Assembly (NCBI RefSeq): GCF_009653635.1
Contig: NZ_PPFD01000001.1
Span: 1,410 to 65,409 of the forward strand
Length of the DNA stretch: 64,000 bases
DNA from: Endozoicomonas sp. OPT23
GTDB taxonomy: Bacteria > Pseudomonadota > Gammaproteobacteria > Pseudomonadales > Endozoicomonadaceae
Direction of reading: 5' to 3'
Both the position numbers and the translations under genes were made by a program. Shown piece after piece: positions 19,401 to 27,231 of this stretch (the first letter of the stretch is position 1; every line of letters begins with the position of its first letter). Under the pieces are notes generated by a model that worked only from the letters and a program-made list of their open reading frames with translations, was not told where the DNA came from and searched no databases.

Positions 19401-22400
19401 TTAGCTCGCAATCAGGGATTCGGGCACCATGAGAATAACAGTGACCGGAAATGTTCGATGTTTAAGATCAGCAAAACGATGTTCTATGGCCGCAACTTCT
19501 TGCTCTCTCTCTTCAGGGATTTTGGCAAGACGGGCTTCCAAAGCTGCATTGTCTCTGCGAATTTGGGTTCGCTCATCCTCGGTAAACAGTGAGAACTGCT
19601 CCGGGTCTTCGTCTTTCTTCAGCTCTTCCTCTATAGAGCTTTGCAGCTCATCCAGAATCGTAGAGATATTTTTAATTTCTCTTGCCTTGAGTTTTTCTAA
19701 ACTGCTACTCAAGCCATTCAAGCGGTCTTTGGATCGTGCCTCTACTGTTTGAATAATCGTATCCCTGTGATTTTCAAAACGCTTGTTAAGAGCAGATAGC
19801 AGAGACTCTGGTACAGTTGCTGGATTGGATGTTTGATTCCAACTATCAATAACGCTCACACCACGTTCACGTGTAAAACGAGTGTCACGCAGGTATCCAC
19901 CGGATAGGGTTAGTTCTTCATGCAGCCTATGGTGATTTCCACCTGTGACAACCAACCTTGAGACAACCATAACCGCTGGAGATTCGATATCTGTATCTGG
20001 TAGGGAGCGTATGGCAACTCGGTGCAATTTTTTAACATCATCTTGAGCCCAAACCTCTGCCCGGAGAAGGCGTAGAGACATTTGCACCAGCCGGTGATTC
20101 AAGTGAATCAGGACAACATCATCTCTACCTTTTGCCACATCATGGTCAAAAGTAATCGGGCGTATTTCACCGGTGTGGGGATGACGTAAACCTTCCCAAC
20201 ATTTCGCCCATGAGCCGGTTAAGTTGGGCATCCGATAGATGCTTCCATCAGGTGCCCCAGCAAGAGTTGTTGTCTGTAGGGCAGGCTTATCAGCCAAGGT
20301 TAGGGCAGTCTTAACCGTTGCTGCAACACGATCTGGAGTGAGGTGGAACTCTTTTCTGGTTTCCACGATTCTGGAGTGAAGGTTGGCAATCTTTTCTTTG
20401 AGTTGACGTTCTGACCGTATTAGCTTTTTGCTTAGCTCAGCTTTCTTCTCAGCAACTCTTGTATCGAGATCGTTGCGCTTGCCCAACATAGCTTCTTCAA
20501 TCTGCTGTTCAATAACAGGGCCGACACTTCCAAGCATTTGTCTCATAGCATCAATCTTTCTGACGGCCCGCATCAGATATTCAGACTGACCTTCAAGTTT
20601 GTTGACGTTAACAGCTGGATTGACGTCTTCTTCGTTGAAATGGCTGTCGACTGGGTGCCATATATGAACCTCAGAATGTCGTTGGCCATGACGATCTATA
20701 CGGCCATTGCGTTGTTCCATGACATTAGGATTCCAGGGGATTTCAACGTGAATCAGATAACAACAGTGGTTTTGTAAGTCGATACCTTCTGAAGCAGCAT
20801 CAGTTGCCAATAGGATTCTAACAGGAGAAACAGCAGGATTTGCCTGAAATGCTGCTTTTACTTTTTCTCTTTCATCATGATCCATGCTCCCATGGATGAC
20901 GTTTAATCTATCGCCACCAAGGTCGTTGCTGCTGAGAATTTGATGTAGCCATTGATGGGTTGTCCTGTATTCAGTAAACAGGATGACTCGCTGATTATTC
21001 CATTCACCGTCTGTTTTAAGATGGGATTCAACCCAACTCAGAATAGATTGAGCTTTGGCATCCACTCGATTACGCATGGCCTGAGCCCAGGAGCGCATCT
21101 CTGAAATCAGTTCTTTCTGCTCAGGTGTCAGTGGGAGAGCGTGCCTCCCAGCTTCCTCAACAGCTTCGCCTTGAGCGGTTTCATATTCCGTATCGTTAGC
21201 AAAATCTTCTTCTGCCTTGAGTATCCTTTTTTTCAGAATACGTTCATCCAGTGAGTTGCGTTGCTTCTGCTCACGCTTGCCTTCAACACTTTGTATATGT
21301 TTTTCCAGTGTTGAAGCGAAGGCTGCTGGTGATGAGAACAGGCGTTTCTTGAGAAGCTTGTGAATAAACTCGGTTCCTTTAACAGAACCTTGCTCCCTGG
21401 CAGCTATAGAGCGGCTTTCACAATAGTCCTGAAGAACCTTGTGAATGTCTCTCTCTGCCCCGGAGTATGGGATTTTCAGAGCATGCAACTCTCTGGTTGG
21501 GTATATTCTGTTCCCATCAGCATCTACTATGTCTGTCTTTAATCGCCTCACCATAATCTGGCTGAGCTGCTCTTGGTCTGGCTCTATTGTTCTGGCAAAC
21601 CGTTGGTCATCCAGAAGTTCCAGTAATGAAGTGAAAGACTCTGTGTAACCATTGTGAGGGGTTGCACTCAGGAACAGCCGATGTTGAAAATGAGGTGCAA
21701 TCGTTCTGATAAAGCGGGTTCTCAAGCTATCAACGGCATAATGTGTAGAACTTGCCGGAGCTATGTTGTGTGCTTCATCCACAATGAGAATATCGAACTT
21801 TCTGGGGAATCCTGCGTGCGGTGGCAGGATATCTTTCATGGTCCGTAAGCCTTCCCCTGATTTGGCCCAATGCATTGAAGTAATGAGTCTTGGGAATGAT
21901 GTCCATGGGTTGGCATGAATACCCCTTTTGCGCCGGACACCCTTGATGTAATTACTGTCTACAATTTTAAATTCCAGTCCAAACTTCTCTTGCATTTCAA
22001 CACGCCACTTCTCTTGCAGAGACGCGGGGCAAACGACTAGAACGGTTCTTGCTCTATGGCGCAAAAGAAGCTCCTGAACTACCAAGCCTGCTTCAATGGT
22101 TTTACCCAGACCAACGTCATCAGCAATCAGCAAGTTTGCTCTTGCCATATCTATGGCACGGACAAGTGGGTCAAGCTGGAAATCTTCTATGCTCACACCG
22201 CTTCTGAAGGGGGCCTGAAGAAAGCCGCGATCTGCATTTGTGGCTGCTCCCCAGCGAACAGCATCCAGAAATGCTTCCAGCTTTTCAGCATCATCAATGC
22301 CGGTGATTGTAGGCAATCCCGCTCGTTCAATGATGTGGGCTCCAGGTTCTATTTCCCAGAGCACTTCAAGTTCTTCACCCAAGCCGTCTTCTTCTATGGA

Positions 22401-22544
22401 GTTAAGGCTGATCATGTGTTGTTTTTGATTGGGTGAAACATGCATTTCAGAAGCATTCACATCAGCAACAATCCATTGACGACGGCGCACTTCTACAAGC
22501 TGCCCAGGCTCAGGGGGGGCATAAATATTCATATGATCAGTCAT
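19401..22544 (-). CDS. drmD: DrmD, SNF2-family helicase of class 1 DISARM
   Basis: A SNF2-like superfamily 2 ATPase of about 1047 aa from the preferred ATG at 22544. Motifs are DVGLGKT (143-149), DEAH (256-259), LFLSATPHNG, and the C-terminal ATDAASEGIDLQ and RIDRHGQ. A long coiled-coil-prone region follows the motor. The frame is open to 22751, with another ATG at 22574. The extra N-terminal residues look non-conserved, whereas MTDHMNIYAPPEPGQ looks like the domain start and has GGGA shortly upstream. It is first in the drmD-MI-A-B-C operon, so the promoter should lie at about 22545-22858, shared with the divergent ATPase gene. Confidence 0.9.
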   Translation of the reverse strand: MTDHMNIYAPPEPGQLVEVRRRQWIVADVNASEMHVSPNQKQHMISLNSIEEDGLGEELEVLWEIEPGAHIIERAGLPTITGIDDAEKLEAFLDAVRWGAATNADRGFLQAPFRSGVSIEDFQLDPLVRAIDMARANLLIADDVGLGKTIEAGLVVQELLLRHRARTVLVVCPASLQEKWRVEMQEKFGLEFKIVDSNYIKGVRRKRGIHANPWTSFPRLITSMHWAKSGEGLRTMKDILPPHAGFPRKFDILIVDEAHNIAPASSTHYAVDSLRTRFIRTIAPHFQHRLFLSATPHNGYTESFTSLLELLDDQRFARTIEPDQEQLSQIMVRRLKTDIVDADGNRIYPTRELHALKIPYSGAERDIHKVLQDYCESRSIAAREQGSVKGTEFIHKLLKKRLFSSPAAFASTLEKHIQSVEGKREQKQRNSLDERILKKRILKAEEDFANDTEYETAQGEAVEEAGRHALPLTPEQKELISEMRSWAQAMRNRVDAKAQSILSWVESHLKTDGEWNNQRVILFTEYRTTHQWLHQILSSNDLGGDRLNVIHGSMDHDEREKVKAAFQANPAVSPVRILLATDAASEGIDLQNHCCYLIHVEIPWNPNVMEQRNGRIDRHGQRHSEVHIWHPVDSHFNEEDVNPAVNVNKLEGQSEYLMRAVRKIDAMRQMLGSVGPVIEQQIEEAMLGKRNDLDTRVAEKKAELSKKLIRSERQLKEKIANLHSRIVETRKEFHLTPDRVAATVKTALTLADKPALQTTTLAGAPDGSIYRMPNLTGSWAKCWEGLRHPHTGEIRPITFDHDVAKGRDDVVLIHLNHRLVQMSLRLLRAEVWAQDDVKKLHRVAIRSLPDTDIESPAVMVVSRLVVTGGNHHRLHEELTLSGGYLRDTRFTRERGVSVIDSWNQTSNPATVPESLLSALNKRFENHRDTIIQTVEARSKDRLNGLSSSLEKLKAREIKNISTILDELQSSIEEELKKDEDPEQFSLFTEDERTQIRRDNAALEARLAKIPEEREQEVAAIEHRFADLKHRTFPVTVILMVPESLIAS

Positions 22545-22858
22545 GGTTTTCCCATGTTCAGCAGGTTGAGTCATAGACGACCCAAGATAGTGAGAATGAT
22601 TCGATACGCTACCGCTCTGGAATTCTTGGCAGGTAATCACATGATATTTGTGAGTCAGCTGCGTTGGGTGGCGTATCTCCATAAGCCAGTGTGGTGAGAC
22701 ATAGAGTGTACAGTTTTTTCTGTGACGGCTGCTATTGAATCCGATTGACACAGGGCATCAGTTCAGGCTGCTGTTAAAGGTGTGATACTGACTTAAACAG
22801 ACAAAGAGTAGTACTATGGTTTTCCAGTGAGATTCACCGCAGATATGGACATCACCTC

Positions 22859-24820
22859 ATGTACGTCGAAGCCCAACAGCCGCAACCTCTCAGTGATTAT
22901 GAGCTGACGATTGACCTCAATGTGCTGGATCACCTTGGTATAAATTTATACAGCAATGTTGCCGCTGTGCTGACAGAGGCAGTGGCCAATGCGTGGGATG
23001 CAGATGCTGAAAGGGTTGAGATCCGGTTTGATAAAACAAACGACAGCATCAGTATCGCTGATGATGGCGTTGGGATGACTGTACAGGATGTGAACGATAA
23101 ATATCTAAAGGTAGGATATCGAAGAAGAGAGAACGGAGAAGCCAAAACCCTCAAAGGGCGCGATGTTATGGGGCGGAAAGGGCTTGGAAAGCTCTCTCTG
23201 TTTTCTATTGCAGAAACCGTTGAGGTCACTTCCTGCAAGGATGGCAAGCCTCACGGCTTCAGGATGTCTATCCCTGAAATCAAGAAAGCTATAGATGCCG
23301 GAGAAAGTGGCTATTCTCCTGAACCTCTGGAGAAGATGGATCTCTTCTCTCTACCGAAAGGAGCGGAGATAACTTTAAAAGGCTTGCACAAGAAGAGGCT
23401 CGGTGTCACCGCTGAAGCTCTGAGAAAAAAATTGGCTCGTCGCTTTTCAGTGATTGGTGGTGAAGATTTCAAGGTGTTTGTGGATGGCAGAGAGGTTACC
23501 TCTGCTGACAGGGATGATTTTCAAGCTGTCGAATTTCTATGGAGTATTGGTGCTACTGTTAAAGGTTCTCACATACTGGAAGAAACAAGTCTTGATGAGA
23601 GGCTAGAGGGCTGGCCAACGGGCTGGAAAGTGAAAGGTTGGATAGGAACCTCAAACAAGCCAAAGGATCTATCAACCAAAGAAGGGAATTTGAATTCAAT
23701 AGTCGTGCTCTCCAGGGGGAGGCTCTTCCAAGAGAATATCCTTGATAGCATCAACGATGGTAGGCACTACCTGAATTACATCACTGGCCAGATTGAGGCT
23801 GAGTTCCTGGATGACAATGACGACGAAGATATCGCTACCAGTGACCGACAGAGGGTTCAGGAAGACAACGAGCGCTACCAGGCTTTGCTTCAGTATTTGA
23901 AAAAAATACTTGGGAAAATTGAGCCGAAGTGGAATGAGTGGCGCAAAAAGCATGGCGTAGAAAAAATTGTTGCAGAGCATCCTGTCGTTGGGCAGTGGTT
24001 TGACTCTATGCCTGATGGTTTAAAAGACAGTGCTCGCCAGTTGGTTGCCAAAGTAAGCACTATACCCGTTTCTGATGATGAACAGAGGCGTGAGCTGCTG
24101 AAAAACTCTGTCGTTGCATTTGAAAGATTGAAGCTCCATGGAGCCGCTCATAAGTTGAGTGAGGCCGTGGAGCTCGGTGCCGATGCCCTACTGCCACTTT
24201 TTGCTGACCAAAGAGACTTGGAAGCAGCACTCTATCGAGACATAGTATCTTCCCGCCTTGACACTATACGTTCTTTCAAAAATCTAGTAGATGAAAACGA
24301 AAAAGAGAGAGTCCTGCAGGAGCACCTGTTCGAAAATCTATGGCTTTTAGATCCTGCCTGGGAGCGAGCCAGTGGCAGCGAGCTGATGGAATCAAGGATG
24401 GCTGAAGCAGGTGTTATAGTCGAAGACCTTTCAGAAAAGGAAAAACTTGCTCGGGTTGATATCAAATATAAAACGACAGCGGGTAAGCATATCATAGTTG
24501 AGTTAAAGCGTGCTAAGCGCCCAATGCAACTCTTGGAACTCCAGGCACAAGGGCAGACCTATTATGACAAGCTGAGAAAGATTCTAACTAACAAAGGGCC
24601 TGATAATCAGGATATTGAAGTCATTTTTGTCATTGGTCCTGCTCTTGAGGAAGAGAAAAGTAATAAAGAAAGAGTGAAACACTGCATGGAGTCAATATCA
24701 AAGGGGTCACGTATCATTCACTATGACTATCTTATTGACAGTGCAATGGCTGCATACGAGGAATATCTACAGGTAACAGATACTGTTGGGCGAATCTCCA
24801 AACTGGTCGATAGTTTATGA
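22859..24820 (+). CDS. GHKL-type ATPase with C-terminal PD-(D/E)XK-like domain
   Basis: A 653-aa protein with an N-terminal Bergerat-fold (Hsp90/MutL/MORC-like) ATPase. The N box is EAVANAWDADA (Glu40, Asn44), the G1 box is DDGVGM (68-73) and the lid motif is GRKGLGK (105-111). The C-terminal third contains Asp534 and Glu548-x-Lys550 (RVDIKYK...VELKR), the pattern of a PD-(D/E)XK nuclease. MutL/MORC-like GHKL ATPases are known beside restriction-modification genes, and the convergent neighbour here is a C5 DNA methyltransferase. I infer a DNA-sensing ATPase coupled to a nuclease. It is divergent from drmD. Its ribosome-binding site is weak. It is not a standard DISARM component. Confidence 0.8.
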   Translation: MYVEAQQPQPLSDYELTIDLNVLDHLGINLYSNVAAVLTEAVANAWDADAERVEIRFDKTNDSISIADDGVGMTVQDVNDKYLKVGYRRRENGEAKTLKGRDVMGRKGLGKLSLFSIAETVEVTSCKDGKPHGFRMSIPEIKKAIDAGESGYSPEPLEKMDLFSLPKGAEITLKGLHKKRLGVTAEALRKKLARRFSVIGGEDFKVFVDGREVTSADRDDFQAVEFLWSIGATVKGSHILEETSLDERLEGWPTGWKVKGWIGTSNKPKDLSTKEGNLNSIVVLSRGRLFQENILDSINDGRHYLNYITGQIEAEFLDDNDDEDIATSDRQRVQEDNERYQALLQYLKKILGKIEPKWNEWRKKHGVEKIVAEHPVVGQWFDSMPDGLKDSARQLVAKVSTIPVSDDEQRRELLKNSVVAFERLKLHGAAHKLSEAVELGADALLPLFADQRDLEAALYRDIVSSRLDTIRSFKNLVDENEKERVLQEHLFENLWLLDPAWERASGSELMESRMAEAGVIVEDLSEKEKLARVDIKYKTTAGKHIIVELKRAKRPMQLLELQAQGQTYYDKLRKILTNKGPDNQDIEVIFVIGPALEEEKSNKERVKHCMESISKGSRIIHYDYLIDSAMAAYEEYLQVTDTVGRISKLVDSL

Positions 24821-24839
24821 TGTTCACAATTCAATATTA

Positions 24840-24868
24840 AAGGGGAGAGTGTTTTGCTCTCCCAAAGT
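24840..24868. terminator. Bidirectional terminator between convergent cargo genes
   Basis: GGGAGAG (24843-24849) pairs with CTCTCCC (24857-24863), flanked by A-rich sequence on the left. It lies in the 52-bp gap where the GHKL ATPase gene and the methyltransferase gene converge. Confidence 0.6.
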
Positions 24869-24872
24869 AAGG

Positions 24873-25925
24873 TCAGTGAAAGCTGGTATGGAGTTTGGTG
24901 TGTTCAACAAGAGTTTTGCCTATAACTTCACCTAACCTTACAGGAACTGCATTACCAATCAAACGGCCAACAACTTTCATATACACTTGACCATCAGGGG
25001 CAGTAAATTGATAGTCGGGAGGAAAGCTTTGGAATATGGCTGCTTCACGCAAAGAGATTGCCCTGTCTTGCTTAGGGTGGCCAAATCTACCGTTTCCAAA
25101 TCCAAAACATTGAGTCGTCATTGTTGGAGCTGGTGCATCCCACGTCATCCTGCCATACACGCTGCCGTAAGTTTTGCCCTTTTCACCTTGATGACAGGCA
25201 GCAACAAGCTCGGGATCCCAGTCTCGCCAAGTACCACCAGGCTTGGATTGACGAATTCTCGTCAGGTTGAGTTCTGATAAGCGAGCACAAATGTGCAGAG
25301 GATCATTCTTGTCTTGTTGGCCAGCCTTGAGTTTTGGCAAGCTGCCTATGGCATCTTTCACAGAGATGAAGTTCTCTTCGTTATGTGTTGCCTTAGGTAT
25401 CTTGATCTCACCTAGCTTCGAAGCTATCAGTACAAGGCGATGCCTGGATTGGGGAAGTCCATAGTATCGACAATCAACTACCTTATAATCCAAGTGGTAT
25501 TTGAGCTTTTTTAGCTCATCAATAAAATCACTGAAAACACTATGCTTTATGACCTCAGGAACATTTTCCATGGTCACTAATTCTGGTTTTAATTGTTTAA
25601 TAAGTTTTGCAAAATGGTGTAACAGCCCCCATTTATCGTCTTTAGAAGTATCACGACCTTGGCTGTACTTTGAGAAAGGCTGACATGGAGCACACCCGGC
25701 TAAGAGACGAATTTTTGAGTCATCAAAGTATGTAGTAAGCTCTTTGGCTTTTAGATCCTCAATTTTTTTCTCAAGAAAAAAAGAGTTGTTGTTATGGGCG
25801 TATGGATACCTACATGCTGGGTCACAATCGACTCCTGCTCGAACATTAATGCCTGCCTCAAGCAGGCCTCGTGTCAGTCCTCCTGCTCCGCAAAATAGGT
25901 CTATAGCGTCTATTTCTTGCTTCAT
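24873..25925 (-). CDS. C5-cytosine DNA methyltransferase (DrmMII-like or Dcm-like)
   Basis: A 350-aa cytosine-5 DNA methyltransferase. Motif I is DLFCGAGG (9-16), the catalytic Pro-Cys is in CAPCQPFS (Cys81), motif VI is MENVPEV (Glu120), motif VIII includes QSRHRLV, and the C-terminal GNAVPVRLGE is motif X. It is complete for the family. Cytosine methyltransferases (drmMII) normally mark class 2 DISARM, but this locus has class 1 genes and its own adenine methyltransferase. It converges on the GHKL ATPase/nuclease gene, so it may be the modification half of that pair instead. The sequence it methylates cannot be read from the protein. Confidence 0.9.
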   Translation of the reverse strand: MKQEIDAIDLFCGAGGLTRGLLEAGINVRAGVDCDPACRYPYAHNNNSFFLEKKIEDLKAKELTTYFDDSKIRLLAGCAPCQPFSKYSQGRDTSKDDKWGLLHHFAKLIKQLKPELVTMENVPEVIKHSVFSDFIDELKKLKYHLDYKVVDCRYYGLPQSRHRLVLIASKLGEIKIPKATHNEENFISVKDAIGSLPKLKAGQQDKNDPLHICARLSELNLTRIRQSKPGGTWRDWDPELVAACHQGEKGKTYGSVYGRMTWDAPAPTMTTQCFGFGNGRFGHPKQDRAISLREAAIFQSFPPDYQFTAPDGQVYMKVVGRLIGNAVPVRLGEVIGKTLVEHTKLHTSFH

Positions 25926-26166
25926 TCTCGCTACCGATACCAGATAATTCTATTATTGTACACGGGTTCTCTATGAACATCGATGCCTGAAAATAGGTGT
26001 TTTTGATAGTATTTCTGCTTGAATAAACAGAAAAAATGTTGTTCCAGTTAGTTATTTTTGACGCCTTCTGCTTGTTATAATGAAATTGCGAAGCGCTATA
26101 TTGTTAATGCTCTGTTTGTCATAGCCAGCTTAAGTGTTAATGCTTGTAAAGCAGTAAGGTATTATT

Positions 26167-27105
26167 TTGTTAGAAATTCAGAAAGAAGAACATCTTGGTG
26201 CATTTCTTTTTCGTAAATCAATGGTACTTGGTGATCGGTGGAATGGTTACAATCAAATAAATATTTTTGATTATAGACTGAAAGTTTTTAGAGTATTTCC
26301 CTTAACTCATAAAAAGAGATTTCCAAGCTTTGAAAGTAACAAGTCTTTACAAGAAGTTTTTTATGAGCATACCATTTGGCCTCTGATCAAAGAAACAGAG
26401 AGTGTAGAGTTAAATGAAAATCTAGTGGCGAGATTTAATAGTGACAAGATGAATGATTATATTTCGACAACTTTATCAAAAGGAAAAAATGTAGGGTACG
26501 AATCGTTTTATTGCTCTGATTGTATGCGTGAAAGCGTTTCTGATCGTGGCTATGCTTATTACAAAAGGATATGGACTATCCCGTTAATTGATACTTGTGC
26601 CAAACACAAGAAAAAAATGCAAAACACCAAGGCGCTAAATTGCAATTGCTGTAAGATAGGAAAGCCAGACTGGATGGAAAGTATACTTCTTGGAGCTTGT
26701 GTAAAGTGTGGTAAAAACACATGGGGTAAGCAAACTCAGATTGCTTATGATGTTGATGTTTCTCTTGCTACTTGGATAGAAGCTGTTCTGAAAAGTAGGG
26801 TCAGGAGTTTTAATCGGGAGCAAAAAGTTTGGCTTATTAAGGAAGCTGCATATTCCTCAGGACTTGATCCTGAATCAAGTGAAAGTATTCAAAAGCACTT
26901 TTTTGATAAAATTAAAGAAGAAAGACCTGCTCTACTGGAAGATTTAACTGGTAGCCGAGGTTATGTGTTAGCACGAATACTTGAGGGAAAAATTCCTCTA
27001 TATTTTGAATCTATACTTTTTTGGATTATTTTACACTCAGGCTTCAAGCAGTTTTCCATTTTTGAGGAGTGCCTGCCAGATTTGCCGGAGGCCTCCTATT
27101 GCTAA
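26167..27105 (+). CDS. tniQ: Second, short TniQ-like protein at the distal transposon end
   Basis: A 312-aa zinc-motif protein that resembles the N-terminal half of TniQ/TnsD. Cysteine pairs occur in FYCSDCM, in LNCNCCK and in ACVKCGK, and the order aromatic-rich N-terminus, CxxC, then DTCAKHKKKM is TniQ-like. Initiation is TTG at 26167 with TAAGG at 26155-26159. It is AT-rich like tnsABCD and unlike the DISARM cargo, suggesting it belongs to the transposition machinery. It ends 114 bases before the right end. Short TniQ proteins paired with a long TnsD provide a second targeting route in some Tn7-like elements. No CRISPR-Cas genes are present. It could also be a decayed or cargo-linked paralogue. 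Confidence 0.68.
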   Translation: MLEIQKEEHLGAFLFRKSMVLGDRWNGYNQINIFDYRLKVFRVFPLTHKKRFPSFESNKSLQEVFYEHTIWPLIKETESVELNENLVARFNSDKMNDYISTTLSKGKNVGYESFYCSDCMRESVSDRGYAYYKRIWTIPLIDTCAKHKKKMQNTKALNCNCCKIGKPDWMESILLGACVKCGKNTWGKQTQIAYDVDVSLATWIEAVLKSRVRSFNREQKVWLIKEAAYSSGLDPESSESIQKHFFDKIKEERPALLEDLTGSRGYVLARILEGKIPLYFESILFWIILHSGFKQFSIFEECLPDLPEASYC

Positions 27106-27162
27106 TTTATGCAAAATTTTCCATATATTACTTAACAGTACAGAGGTATATATTAATTAGTG

Positions 27163-27219
27163 TGCAAACTATATTGTTATTTTTAGTGCATAACGTTCAA
27201 ACTTTATTGTTTATGCACA
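27163..27219 (-). repeat. Distal transposon end with two TnsB-type sites
   Basis: Read on the minus strand the end starts TGTGCATAAACAATAAAG. It carries sites AACAATAAAGTTTGAAC (27212-27196) and AACAATATAGTTTGCA (27178-27163). These are inverted relative to the motifs at 2350-2418, as required for a functional pair of ends. Confidence 0.85.
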
Positions 27220-27224
27220 TTAAT
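27220..27224. repeat. Right target-site duplication (TTAAT)
   Basis: Identical to 2337-2341 and immediately outside the distal end. Only 7 bases separate it from the yjjW stop codon. Confidence 0.92.
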
Positions 27225-27231
27225 ACCACCT

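Larger units (their letters stand above)
2342..27219. mobile_element. Complete Tn7-like transposon carrying DISARM, inserted after yhiN
   Basis: The left end (TGTGTAGAAACAATAAAG from 2342) and the inverted right end (reverse complement TGTGCATAAACAATAAAG, ending at 27219) match closely. The flanks carry identical 5-bp sequences, TTAAT at 2337-2341 and 27220-27224, the duplication size typical of Tn7. It encodes TnsA, TnsB, TnsC and TnsD beside the yhiN end. That matches Tn7 orientation, where the tns-proximal end faces the target gene. A second TniQ-like protein lies at the distal end, and no TnsE is seen. Cargo is a class 1 DISARM locus plus a GHKL ATPase/nuclease and C5-methyltransferase pair. 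All tns genes are intact, so the element may still be active. Confidence 0.93.

Noticed and set aside
26167-27105. TnsE identity for the distal gene
   Set aside because: The paired CxxC motifs and N-terminal pattern are TniQ-like, and TnsE-specific features are not visible.
2342-27219. CRISPR array or cas genes that would make this a CRISPR-associated transposon
   Set aside because: No regularly spaced direct repeats or Cas-like proteins are seen; all cargo is explained by DISARM and the GHKL/methyltransferase pair.
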